From Enterococcus sp. HY326 (GTDB taxonomy: Bacteria; Bacillota; Bacilli; Lactobacillales; Enterococcaceae): 64,000 nucleotides of DNA. The stretch spans positions 496,001-560,000 of the forward strand of contig NZ_JANLGQ010000002.1 in the NCBI RefSeq assembly GCF_026157065.1, written 5' to 3'. Under the pieces are notes generated by a model, which saw only the letters and a list, made by a program, of their open reading frames with translations, did no database searches and was not told the DNA's origin. A program made the translations under genes and the position numbers. Below, piece by piece: positions 45,339 through 54,843 of this stretch (position 1 is its first letter; every line of letters begins with the position of its first letter).

Positions 45339-47000
45339 ATGAGTACCATTCAAGGAACACCAATTGACAAAATCACCAAAGAAAATCCGTTATTTTCAAA
45401 TTTTCGGGCTACAATTGAAACTGCCTTCTATGGCAATCACGTCACTAAAATCAAAACGATTGCTGAAGCTTATGAGCTGGCAAAAAAAGCGCCCGGTACA
45501 ATTGTCACTGATTTGCCGGTTTATGAACCAAAACGTCAAGGCATTCCCCATGACGCAAAAATTTTAGTCAATAACGATGGGAAAATTTTTGGTCGAACGG
45601 CTGCTGCCAGACGCATTATCGGCCAACCTGGTGTCAACAGCGCAGAGCTTGCCGGCATTTTAAGGGAGGCTGTTTACCACAGCACCTTCAAAGAATATTA
45701 TCACGGTGAAGTCGTTGTCGGCTTAGACGCTGACTTTATGGTGCGCTCGCATATTATGCTGCCAAAAGGCTTTGAAGCTGATTTTTATTCTTATCTATTA
45801 AATTTCCAAATCATGAATGACGAATACAAAAAAATGTACAAAGATTCTAAAGAATATACAGAGGGCGATATTTATATTTACGGCGATCCGACTTGGAGCC
45901 ATCCGGATTATCCCCTTGGCTTAGCTCTCTTTGATCCTATTCATAATACCGCTGCTATTTTAGGGCTACGCTATTTTGGTGAATTCAAAAAAGCGACCTT
46001 GACTTTAGCTTGGGGCTTGGCTCACCGCAATGGCTTTGTTTCTTGTCACGGCGGTATGAAACAATATCAACTACCAGATCGTAAATATACGATGGCGGCC
46101 TTTGGTCTTTCCGGTTCTGGAAAATCAACTATCACTTTAGCCAAACACGGCGACAAGTATGATGTCAAAGTGTTACATGACGATGCCTTCGTTATTTCTA
46201 AAAAAGACGGCACAACCACCGCTTTAGAGCCTGCCTACTTTGATAAGACGCAGGATTACCCGATGGCGGATGAAACGGTGAAATATTTCTTAACCTGTCA
46301 AAATATCGGCGTGACCTTGGATGAAAAAGGTCAAAAAGTTTTAGTCACTGAAGATATTCGTAACGGTAACGGCCGGACCGTAAAATCGCGTTTTGTGACA
46401 CCGAATCGGGTTGACCATTTAGATGAAAAAATTGATGCAATTTATTGGATTATGAAGGATGATTCTCTACCGCCGATTGTGCGGATTGATGATCCGGTAT
46501 TGGCTGCTGTTTTCGGAGTAACCTTGGCAACAAAACGTTCGACTGCTGAAAATGTCGTGCCGGGAACCGACTTAGACGATTTAGTTATCGAACCATTTGC
46601 TAATCCATTCCGCAGCTATCCTTTAGGAGAAGATTACAAAGATTTCCGTGATTTATTCTCCATGCAGGACACTGCCTGCTATATTTTAAATACTGGTTTC
46701 TTCAACGGTAATAAAGTGACACCAAAAGATACTTTAGGTAGTATCGAATCCGTTGTAGAAGACAAGGCGAAGTTTGTCGACTTTGGCCCGATGACAGCGA
46801 TGAGTTATTTACCGGTTGAAGGACACGAGCCTGATTTCACTGACAAAGAATATGTCACTCGCCTAAGAAAACGGATGGAAAACCGGTTGAACTTTATTTT
46901 AGAAATGAAGGAATCAAACGACGGCTATAATGCCCTACCGGAAGAAACCTCCTTATTGATTCAACACTTAATTTTAGAATTGGAAACCTTCCAAGGCTAA
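45339..47000 (+). CDS. pckA: Phosphoenolpyruvate carboxykinase (ATP)
   Basis: The 553-residue enzyme interconverts oxaloacetate and PEP with ATP/ADP. Kinase-1 is GLSGSGKST (256-264), preceded by the HGGMKQY region. The HDD of VLHDDAF (280-282) supplies kinase-2 metal ligands, and the C-terminal segments bind substrate. The P-loop differs in two positions from the common bacterial GLSGTGKTT, and the N-terminal part is divergent, as in lactic acid bacterial PckA. In such organisms it may run in the carboxylating direction. AAGGGGG precedes the ATG. A strong terminator follows. Confidence 0.88.
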   Translation: MSTIQGTPIDKITKENPLFSNFRATIETAFYGNHVTKIKTIAEAYELAKKAPGTIVTDLPVYEPKRQGIPHDAKILVNNDGKIFGRTAAARRIIGQPGVNSAELAGILREAVYHSTFKEYYHGEVVVGLDADFMVRSHIMLPKGFEADFYSYLLNFQIMNDEYKKMYKDSKEYTEGDIYIYGDPTWSHPDYPLGLALFDPIHNTAAILGLRYFGEFKKATLTLAWGLAHRNGFVSCHGGMKQYQLPDRKYTMAAFGLSGSGKSTITLAKHGDKYDVKVLHDDAFVISKKDGTTTALEPAYFDKTQDYPMADETVKYFLTCQNIGVTLDEKGQKVLVTEDIRNGNGRTVKSRFVTPNRVDHLDEKIDAIYWIMKDDSLPPIVRIDDPVLAAVFGVTLATKRSTAENVVPGTDLDDLVIEPFANPFRSYPLGEDYKDFRDLFSMQDTACYILNTGFFNGNKVTPKDTLGSIESVVEDKAKFVDFGPMTAMSYLPVEGHEPDFTDKEYVTRLRKRMENRLNFILEMKESNDGYNALPEETSLLIQHLILELETFQG

Positions 47001-47013
47001 GCAAACAGCAACG

Positions 47014-47046
47014 CCTGCAATCTTTACAGATTGCAGGTTTTTTTTG
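47014..47046 (+). terminator. Intrinsic terminator of pckA
   Basis: The perfect 10-bp stem CCTGCAATCT / AGATTGCAGG (47014-47023, 47028-47037) has a 4-base loop and a T9 tract. Confidence 0.95.
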
Positions 47047-47126
47047 CGGAATTGGTATTCATTGGTATCTCTAGCGTTTTCCGTTATAATGAAACAAGCA
47101 GTTTTAAATAGAAATGAGGAATAGTT

Positions 47127-48818
47127 ATGTCATTTGATGGCGTTTTTACCCATGGGATGGTCAAAGAACTCAGCGCTTTATTAATCGGCGGCCGAGTTTC
47201 AAAAATCCATCAGCCCTACCCTAACGAAGTTGTTTTTGTGATTCGCTCCCAAGGAAAAAATCACAAATTATTATTAAGCGCTCACCCTAGTTATGCTCGG
47301 GTGCAAATCACAACAATTGCTTACGGCAATCCGGATACTCCGCCGAATTTTGTGATGATGCTCCGCAAGCACTTAGACGGAGCCATTTTAGAAAGTATTC
47401 AACAACAAGATAATGATCGGGTGCTGCTGTTTCATTTTAATAAACGGGATGAATTAGGCGATTTGCAAAATATTCAGCTGATTGTTGAATTGATGGGCCG
47501 TCACAGTACCATCGTTTTGGTGAATCAAGCCAGCGGCAAAATTCTCGATGCCATTAAGCACATCGGCTCGTCACAAAATACTTATCGTTCCCTTTTACCC
47601 GGAGTAGACTATATTGAGCCGCCAAAACAAGAACAAAAAAATCCTTTCACCGTTGAAAAAGAAATTGTCTTTGATATTCTTTCAAGAGCGCCTGAACTGA
47701 CAGGCAAATATTTACAGGCGAACTTTCAAGGTCTCGGTTGGGACACCACTAATGAGCTGGCCTTTTTATTAACGGAGCACCCGCAGGAAAAAATGCGGGT
47801 CTGGGATAATTTTTGGCAAAAAGCGCAAACGCAAATAGAGCCAAGTTATAGTCAAAAGGACACAAAAGATTATTTCACCCTCTTCCCTTTTGAAACTTTG
47901 GGAACTCCTGTGGCAACCTTTGCCAGTCTCAGCTTATTGCTAGATGATTATTATGGCGACCGGGCAGAAAAAGATCGCGTCAAGCAACAGGGAAATGAAT
48001 TGCTAAAACGGGTTGAAAACGAATTGAAACGCAATCAGACAAAATTAGCCAAGCGCCAGCAAACCTTAAAAGATTCTGAAAATGCCGAGGATTTTCGGCG
48101 AGATGGCGAATTGTTGACGACCTTTATGGCACAAGTGCCTAAAGGAGCTAGCGAAGTCACCTTGGCCAATTATTATGATGAGGATCAACCTTTAACGATT
48201 CCCTTAAACCCTGCTTTGACGCCCAACCAAAATGCGCAAAAATATTTTAATCGCTATCAAAAATTAAAAAATGCGGTCAAACTGGTGCATCAGCAAATCC
48301 AAGAAAGCAAAGATGAAATCAATTATTTGGAATCTCTGCAATCTCAATTAGACTTGGCCTCTCCTCGGGATCTTGAGGTGATTAAAGAAGAAATGACTAG
48401 CCAAGGCTATCTCAAAAAAGCCAGCAAAAAACGCAAAAAGGAACAGCCGTCAAAACCAGAAATCTTTACCAGCTCAGACGGCACGCAAATTCTAGTCGGC
48501 AAAAATAATCTACAAAACGATCAACTGACCTTAAAGACTGCTCGAAAAACAGATGTCTGGCTGCATGCCAAAAATATTCCCGGCTCCCATGTCATCATCA
48601 AAAGCGATAATCCTAGTGAGGAAACGTTATTGGAGGCGGCAGAACTGGCGGCTTATTTCTCAAAATATCGCCAATCCGCCCAAGTTCCGGTCGATTATGT
48701 CCAAGTCAAGTTCGTTCATAAACCAAACGGTGCCAAGCCGGGTTTTGTGATTTACGAAAATCAAAAAACTCTATTTGTCACACCAGAGGAAGAAAAAATT
48801 AATCAACTGCGAAAATAA
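47127..48818 (+). CDS. rqcH: Ribosome quality control protein RqcH (NFACT)
   Basis: The 563-residue NFACT protein binds stalled 50S subunits and directs C-terminal alanine tailing of nascent chains. The N-terminal NFACT-N domain has the conserved Asp97-Arg98 pair needed for alanyl-tRNA handling. A coiled-coil middle (about 275-420) is followed by the NFACT-R (DUF814) domain at about 445-550 with TDVWLHAKNIPGSHVII. It was earlier annotated as a fibronectin-binding protein (FbpA/PavA). GAGG lies upstream of the ATG. It is monocistronic. Confidence 0.93.
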   Translation: MSFDGVFTHGMVKELSALLIGGRVSKIHQPYPNEVVFVIRSQGKNHKLLLSAHPSYARVQITTIAYGNPDTPPNFVMMLRKHLDGAILESIQQQDNDRVLLFHFNKRDELGDLQNIQLIVELMGRHSTIVLVNQASGKILDAIKHIGSSQNTYRSLLPGVDYIEPPKQEQKNPFTVEKEIVFDILSRAPELTGKYLQANFQGLGWDTTNELAFLLTEHPQEKMRVWDNFWQKAQTQIEPSYSQKDTKDYFTLFPFETLGTPVATFASLSLLLDDYYGDRAEKDRVKQQGNELLKRVENELKRNQTKLAKRQQTLKDSENAEDFRRDGELLTTFMAQVPKGASEVTLANYYDEDQPLTIPLNPALTPNQNAQKYFNRYQKLKNAVKLVHQQIQESKDEINYLESLQSQLDLASPRDLEVIKEEMTSQGYLKKASKKRKKEQPSKPEIFTSSDGTQILVGKNNLQNDQLTLKTARKTDVWLHAKNIPGSHVIIKSDNPSEETLLEAAELAAYFSKYRQSAQVPVDYVQVKFVHKPNGAKPGFVIYENQKTLFVTPEEEKINQLRK

Positions 48819-48824
48819 GTTTTT

Positions 48825-48898
48825 GACTGAAGGAAGAGTACTATCATTTAACAAAATTATAGTTAAATGATGGGAACTCTCTTCCTTCAGTCATTTTT
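48825..48898 (+). terminator. Intrinsic terminator of rqcH
   Basis: The 14-bp perfect stem GACTGAAGGAAGAG / CTCTTCCTTCAGTC (48825-48838, 48879-48892) encloses an inner ATCATTTAAC / GTTAAATGAT stem and ends in ATTTTTG. Confidence 0.9.
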
Positions 48899-48920
48899 GT
48901 TTACTGAAAGGAATTTCAAA

Positions 48921-49398
48921 ATGGATTATATTAAAGATCTTCGAAAACTTGTCGGCCACCAAAAAATTATTCTAAATTTTGTCGGCGCTTGTATCGTCAG
49001 CGAAAAAAAGCAGATTCTGCTACAAAAGAGAGCAGATAAACGAGTCTGGGGTTTTCCCGGAGGAGCCGTTGAATTGGGGGAATCTTTAGAAGAAGCTTTA
49101 ATTCGTGAAATCAAAGAAGAAACCGGACTTGAGGTAAGTATTGAAAAGTTACTAGGGATTTATTCTAAATATGAAGAGCACTATCCAAACGGTGATATTG
49201 CTCAGCCAATCACCCATTTCTTTTTGGTAGACATTCGTAGCGGAAAGCTTGCTAAAAGCAATACTGAATCGTTGGCTTTACAATACTTTTCTTTGTCTGA
49301 TTTTTCCGCCACTGGTTAATCAGCAGCATGAAGATATGATAACAGATATTGAAAAATCCCTTCATGCTGATTGGTCCTCTGAAATGAAACTCAGATGA
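48921..49398 (+). pseudogene. NUDIX hydrolase, frameshifted in a T tract near the 3' end
   Basis: The ATG at 48921 (MDYIKDLRKLVGHQK) follows AAAGGA. The NUDIX box GGAVELGESLEEALIREIKEETGLEV is complete, indicating a nucleoside-diphosphate-linked-moiety pyrophosphohydrolase. The frame ends early at 49319 as SDFSATG-stop. Reading GATTTTTCC (T5 at 49301-49305) as T4 restores SDFPPLVNQQHEDMITDIEKSLHADWSSE and so on to TGA at 49396-49398. That gives about 158 residues, the usual length. The core box is intact, so even the short form might fold. Sequence error or real mutation cannot be told apart. Confidence 0.8.
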
Positions 49399-49479
49399 AG
49401 TCTCAGCTTTATTTTAGATAAAAAGAGAATCTACTTCGTCCTTGGATAATTAAATAATCTAAAGCTCAGCCTGTTTGTA

Positions 49480-49938
49480 TCATTTTATAAATTTTAACAA
49501 ACGCGTCACAAAAAATTCTGCCACCATTAAGCTGTTACTCTCCCGCAAAGTTTCTGTGACCATTTCCTTTTGTTGAAAAAAATCCGTGATTTGCCGTTTC
49601 CGAAAAGGAATCAAGTTAATTGGCAGCTGATTTTTGGCAAAATATTTGATAGCTCTTGTCTCAGCCCCATCCGTAACTAATTTGCCTCCACAGATTCTAC
49701 CAAAAAAGATTACTTGTTGATCTTGATGCTTCGGCAAAGTGTATAGCCCAATTTTTTTCTCAATTTCTACTTGCAGTCCGGTTTCTTCCAACACTTCGCG
49801 AACGGCAGCGACTTCAACAGTTTCTCTTGGTTCCACACCGCCACCGGGTAAATCCCAAAAGGGAATATCTCTGCGTTTTACTAATAAAATTTTTTCCTGA
49901 GCATTTGTTAGAATGGTAAAAACACCCTTTGTCTGCAT
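49480..49938 (-). CDS. NUDIX hydrolase
   Basis: The 152-residue enzyme begins MQTKGVFTILTNAQEKILLVKRRDIPFWDLPGG. It has the complete NUDIX box GGGVEPRETVEVAAVREVLEETGLQV (33-58) that coordinates Mg2+ and hydrolyses nucleoside diphosphate derivatives. The substrate is not predictable. It converges with the other NUDIX gene but is not closely similar to it. The ATG is preceded by AAAGGAG. No partner gene is adjacent. Confidence 0.88.
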   Translation of the reverse strand: MQTKGVFTILTNAQEKILLVKRRDIPFWDLPGGGVEPRETVEVAAVREVLEETGLQVEIEKKIGLYTLPKHQDQQVIFFGRICGGKLVTDGAETRAIKYFAKNQLPINLIPFRKRQITDFFQQKEMVTETLRESNSLMVAEFFVTRLLKFIK

Positions 49939-50103
49939 ATAATTCTCCTTTCAGTTGTTTTAGTTTACATAATTTTATTATAGTTTAAAAAGTTAAGTCC
50001 TTACTTATACTACCATTTTTTTCTAGACTAATGGTTTCTCACCAAATTATGCTAAACTTATTTATACATTTAATTTAACTACTAGCGACAGGAGATATTA
50101 ACA

Positions 50104-50547
50104 ATGGACTATTTTGAGACTCAACAGCTACCGCTGACATCTGAAATTATTGCATTACTTGCGGATTGTTTTGCCACCTATGACAATCAAGCAGCTTTGA
50201 AAGCTAGAATCAGTCCCTTAATAGAAGATCCTGATACTAATTTTTTTGTTGCGAAAAATAAGCAGAAAACTGTTGGCCTCTTGATTACTAAAAGGGCAGA
50301 AAATAATTTTCTGATTGAAGCATTGGCAGTCGCTACCGAAATGCGCCACCAACATATCGCTTCTGAACTTATTGGCTTTTTTATAAAAAGTAAACAGCCT
50401 CAGCAAATTAGCCTTGAAACAGATGATGATAGTCTTTCCTTCTATCAAAAAAATCAGTTTGAGCTTGTCAAAAGCGAACTAAAATATCAAAACTGCCGTC
50501 GTTACACCTTACTTTGGCAGGCCGAAAAAAACACCACAGAACCGTAA
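50104..50547 (+). CDS. GNAT family N-acetyltransferase
   Basis: The 147-residue protein has LIEALAVATEMRHQHIASELIGFF (motif A, with H-x-x-I-A in place of the G-rich loop) and LETDDDSLSFYQKNQFELV (motif B with the Tyr-Gln-Lys-Asn-Gln-Phe signature). The core acetyl-CoA loop lacks the usual Gly residues, so activity may be altered. AGGAGA lies near the ATG. Its stop is inside a terminator stem. The substrate is unknown. Confidence 0.75.
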   Translation: MDYFETQQLPLTSEIIALLADCFATYDNQAALKARISPLIEDPDTNFFVAKNKQKTVGLLITKRAENNFLIEALAVATEMRHQHIASELIGFFIKSKQPQQISLETDDDSLSFYQKNQFELVKSELKYQNCRRYTLLWQAEKNTTEP

Positions 50548-50564
50548 TTCGGCGCAGTGGTGTT
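50524..50564 (-). terminator. Terminator of the carbonic anhydrase-LysR unit
   Basis: AACACCAC (50530-50537) pairs with GTGGTGTT (50557-50564). On the minus strand TTTTTT follows (50529-50524). It overlaps the 3' end of the convergent GNAT gene. Confidence 0.8.
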
Positions 50565-50569
50565 CATCT

Positions 50570-51463
50570 TTATTTAATTATTTGCTGAAACTTTTTAATA
50601 AACTGCTGAGCAACTGGGCTTAATGGCCGTTTTCTAGAGTGGATAATATAAAACGTATTGCTTGGGGACTCAGCTAACGGAATTAAGCGAATGACCTCTT
50701 TGGCGGGACCAATCACTAAGCCCGATCCAGAGGCATATGCATCAGTAGCCGTCAAAATATTGACCAACGTACCCCGATCGCTTGTATAGATGACTTGCTC
50801 TTGTTCAGGAATTTCAACTAAGTCCTCCGCAAAATAAGGAAAATTACTCCCATCTTGCGTGAAGCGGACCTGAGGATAGCCCACCAATTCGGTCAAGCGA
50901 ATTTCCTTTTGTTCTGCCAACGGATGCTGCTTACCCAAAAAGATATGAGTCTGAAAATCTCCGACTGCAAAATAATCCAGCTCCGCTTGCTCAAGGTACC
51001 GTTTGATTCCAGCCCTGTTATGCTCGTTTAAATAAATCAAGCCAATCTCTGAGTAAAAATTACGGACGTCTTCAATAACTGTCCCTGTCGTCGTCTCATG
51101 AATGCGAAATTTTTTAATGGAGGCGCTAGTCTCTGCTAAAAGCTCAGCCACCAATGTCCCTAAAAAGTCATAATGCTGAGAAGCAATCGAAAAAGTATCG
51201 CTGACCTCTTGATTGTGGTAGCGATTTTCAAAGAGCTCCATCTGCTCAATAATTTTTTCGGCACCGGCTAAAAATTCTTTTCCCTCTTCGGTTAAATAGG
51301 CGCCCCGATTGGTGCGGGTGAACAGGCTGATTTTAACCTCAGCCTCTAATTCCTTGATGCCGTTGGACAAGCTGGGTTGCGTTATAAATAATTTTTTACT
51401 AGCCTCGCGAAAGCTGCCGCTGTTGGCAACAGCAATCACATAGCGTAATTGTTGGATATTCAT
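50570..51463 (-). CDS. LysR family transcriptional regulator (linked to carbonic anhydrase)
   Basis: The 297-residue protein begins MNIQQLRYVIAVANSGSFREASKKLFITQPSLSNGIKELE, a LysR HTH with the typical SFREAS and TQPSLS segments, then an effector domain (about 90-297). Its start is 2 bp after the carbonic anhydrase stop, so the two are translationally coupled. LysR members such as CmpR and CbbR respond to CO2-related signals; a similar role here is a hypothesis. It ends at a terminator. Confidence 0.87.
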   Translation of the reverse strand: MNIQQLRYVIAVANSGSFREASKKLFITQPSLSNGIKELEAEVKISLFTRTNRGAYLTEEGKEFLAGAEKIIEQMELFENRYHNQEVSDTFSIASQHYDFLGTLVAELLAETSASIKKFRIHETTTGTVIEDVRNFYSEIGLIYLNEHNRAGIKRYLEQAELDYFAVGDFQTHIFLGKQHPLAEQKEIRLTELVGYPQVRFTQDGSNFPYFAEDLVEIPEQEQVIYTSDRGTLVNILTATDAYASGSGLVIGPAKEVIRLIPLAESPSNTFYIIHSRKRPLSPVAQQFIKKFQQIIK

Positions 51464-51465
51464 GT

Positions 51466-52173
51466 TTAACCACCGTAATAATCAACTTGGCGCTCCTTTA
51501 ACTCCTGTAATGGGCGGCTGTTATTCTCCGCCACGTCTTCACGAAACAGGTCGATAAAATCCAGTTTCATCTTGCCGATGGTATCAAAGACAAACCAATT
51601 GATTGGGCCTTTGGTCGGCGGCGTCGTTAACGAGCCCACATAGTGATAGTGGCTGCGTTTTTCCGGCAGAAAAATCACCGGATTGAATTCCTGAAGATGG
51701 TTCGCAAAATCCCAGATAGTATCCGGTTGGTTGTTAAAAATTTTGCCCTCGTCCTCCGTCAAATCAAATAAGACACCTAAAACTAAATTTTCCCCTGCCG
51801 CATTCATATGCACAAGATGAAATTCTAAAGGTTGGCGCTGATTTTCTATCACATGCTCACTAGGCATATGAAAATGAATATCAGTCAAATGATATTCTAT
51901 CTTATTAAACACTACAAAACTCTTAGTGTCAAAGGGTACAAAGTGAATCGTATTTTTAAATTCTTTTTCAGTAAATAACTCTTTTTGGTAGTGAATGCTG
52001 AGGGCTTGATAGGTTGAATTATCCGTCTGGCAAATACTTTGCGTTAAAGCAATTGGGGATTGCAGCGGAAATTTAGCTCCTTCAGCAAACCAATCACACA
52101 GGGTGTGCCAATTTGCCGGTCCACGCTCTCCAGAATAACCCCACTCGACGTCCATGTTCTTAATTTTTGCCAC
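51466..52173 (-). CDS. Alpha-type carbonic anhydrase, cytoplasmic
   Basis: The chosen start is GTG 52171-52173, 8 bases after GGAGG; a TTG 5 codons earlier overlaps the ribosome site. The 235-residue enzyme has the zinc ligands HFHMPSEH (His100, His102) and EFHLVH (His119), and the GSLTTPPTKGPINWFVF segment of the alpha class. No signal peptide is visible, unlike most bacterial alpha enzymes, which are secreted. It makes HCO3-, a substrate of carbamoyl-phosphate synthetase encoded in the adjacent pyr operon. The start of pyrE's 3' element is 140 bp upstream. It is coupled to a LysR gene. Confidence 0.9.
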   Translation of the reverse strand: MAKIKNMDVEWGYSGERGPANWHTLCDWFAEGAKFPLQSPIALTQSICQTDNSTYQALSIHYQKELFTEKEFKNTIHFVPFDTKSFVVFNKIEYHLTDIHFHMPSEHVIENQRQPLEFHLVHMNAAGENLVLGVLFDLTEDEGKIFNNQPDTIWDFANHLQEFNPVIFLPEKRSHYHYVGSLTTPPTKGPINWFVFDTIGKMKLDFIDLFREDVAENNSRPLQELKERQVDYYGG

Positions 52174-52318
52174 AACAAAAACCTCCAAAAAAAAATTTAA
52201 AAATAGTCTACCTTTTCAAAGATAGCGATTTTTAAATAAAATGGCAATCTAAACCAACTGGATTTACCCTTCATAATTTTTCGATTACTTAAAATTTTTG
52301 AAGAATTTTCACATCAAA

Positions 52319-52523
52319 AAAAGAGACTGCTTCATAAGTTTAACAAATGCAACCGTTCCGAATTTCTTTAACAAATGCTGCTGCAAAACCTGAATTCACA
52401 ATTCTGATTTAATTAATCAGAGATACGCAGGCATTTATTTATCCTGCCGACTCACTAATCGCAGGAAGACTATTAAAAATTCGGAAAAACTTCTGCAAGT
52501 AAAACTTAAGGACAGTCTCTTTA
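52319..52523. repeat. Long structured 3' element and terminator after pyrE
   Basis: About 205 bp are bounded by AAGAGACTG / CAGTCTCTT (52321-52329 and 52513-52521). Inner arms include TTCCGAATTT / AAATTCGGAA (52356-52365 and 52477-52486), and AAGTTT / AAACTT. The direct repeat TTTAACAAATGC occurs at 52339-52350 and 52367-52378. On the minus strand it is followed by TTTTTTT, so it can end the pyr operon. The size and terminal repeats also fit a MITE-like element. Enterococci carry long terminators with GAGACTG arms. Confidence 0.7.
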
Positions 52524-52529
52524 ACATTT

Positions 52530-53159
52530 CTATTTCAACCAGTTAGCAGGATCTTTTTTCCATTCTTTTAACAGAGCAACGTCTTTTTCATCGATGTAAT
52601 TCATCTCAAGAGCAACATCAATTAAAGTCGAATAGTTGGTTAAGGTTACCAGCTCTACATTTTTTTCAGCAAAGTTGGCTTGGCCTTTTGGCAGTTCATA
52701 GGTGAAAATTGCTGCGACACCTAAAACATCTGCTCCCTCTCTCGTTGCGGCTTCAGCTGCTTCTAACACGCTGCCTCCAGTAGAAATCAAATCCTCAATT
52801 ACAACCATTTTCTGGCCTTCAAAAATGCGCCCTTCAATTTGATTGCCTTTCCCGTGGTCTTTAGCTTTTGAGCGGATATAGACCATTGGCAAATCTAAAA
52901 TTTCTGCCACCCAAGCGGCATGGGGAATACCAGCCGTTGCAGTGCCAACAATCACTTGCACCTCTGGAAAAGTTTCTTTAATTTTTTCCGCTAGGCCTTG
53001 AGCAATTTCCCGGCGAATTTTCGGATAACTCATGGTGATGCGGTTATCACAGTAAATCGGACTTTTAATCCCGCTCGCCCAAGTAAAAGGTTCGTTAGGG
53101 CTTAAAAAAACCGCCTCAATTTCTAATAAATCTTTTGCAATATTTTCTGCCACTGCCAT
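52530..53159 (-). CDS. pyrE: Orotate phosphoribosyltransferase
   Basis: The 209-residue enzyme joins orotate and PRPP to form orotidine-5'-phosphate. The PRPP-binding loop is [21 protein letters not shown] (residues about 118-138), and the catalytic flexible loop includes [13 protein letters not shown]. It is the last gene of the pyr operon; its start directly follows the pyrF stop. The 3' end is followed by a long structured element. Confidence 0.96.
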   Translation of the reverse strand: MAVAENIAKDLLEIEAVFLSPNEPFTWASGIKSPIYCDNRITMSYPKIRREIAQGLAEKIKETFPEVQVIVGTATAGIPHAAWVAEILDLPMVYIRSKAKDHGKGNQIEGRIFEGQKMVVIEDLISTGGSVLEAAEAATREGADVLGVAAIFTYELPKGQANFAEKNVELVTLTNYSTLIDVALEMNYIDEKDVALLKEWKKDPANWLK

Positions 53160-53879
53160 TTAATTTTTGCTCCAATCTTTTTTAATTTCTAGATAGCTTT
53201 GATATGGATTTTCCGCTTGCGTTATCGGCCGCCCTACCACAATATAAGAAGATCCGATCTCCTTTGCCTGAGCTGGAGTCACCACACGTTTTTGATCGCC
53301 AACCGCACTTTCAGCAGGACGAATACCAGGTGTCAGACAGATAAATTCTGAATTCGTTGCCTGATGAATGTCGGCAACTTCTAGAGCCGAGCAGACCACG
53401 CCGGCTAAGCCCGCTTTTTCAGCACATTTTGCATAATGGGCGACACTTTCAGCTAAACTGACCTCGATTAATTGGTCTTGATGCATCTGGTCTTCACTCG
53501 TCGAGGTCAATTGCGTCACCGCAATTAATTGTGGCACAGTTTGCCCCTCAGCAGTCCCCGCTTTTAATCCCTTTAAAGCAGCCGCCATCATCGCAACCCC
53601 GCCAGCAGCGTGAACATTGGTAATTGACACATTTAATTTTGCAATTCCCTGCATCGCTTTTTCAACCGTATTAGGAATATCGTGTAGCTTTAAATCCAAG
53701 AAAACATCATGGCCTAAAGATTTTAACCAGCGAACAATTTCCGGTCCCTCTTGATAAAAAATTTCCATCCCCACTTTGACAAACAGTTTTTCGCTTGCGG
53801 GAAAATTTTCTAAAAATGCTGCAATTTCTTGTTGACTAGCAAAATCTAAAGCGATAATCGGACGTGAATCCATTAACAT
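53160..53879 (-). CDS. pyrF: Orotidine-5'-phosphate decarboxylase
   Basis: The 239-residue TIM-barrel enzyme decarboxylates OMP to UMP. The catalytic motif [13 protein letters not shown] (60-72) carries the Asp-x-Lys-x-x-Asp, and [18 protein letters not shown] holds the phosphate-gripping Arg. GGAG is 8 bases before the ATG. The start is 25 bp after pyrD and the stop abuts pyrE. The length fits group I Gram-positive enzymes. Confidence 0.96.
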   Translation of the reverse strand: MLMDSRPIIALDFASQQEIAAFLENFPASEKLFVKVGMEIFYQEGPEIVRWLKSLGHDVFLDLKLHDIPNTVEKAMQGIAKLNVSITNVHAAGGVAMMAAALKGLKAGTAEGQTVPQLIAVTQLTSTSEDQMHQDQLIEVSLAESVAHYAKCAEKAGLAGVVCSALEVADIHQATNSEFICLTPGIRPAESAVGDQKRVVTPAQAKEIGSSYIVVGRPITQAENPYQSYLEIKKDWSKN

Positions 53880-53904
53880 AGACGGTTCTCCTTTTTGAAA
53901 AAAA

Positions 53905-54843
<939 letters not shown>

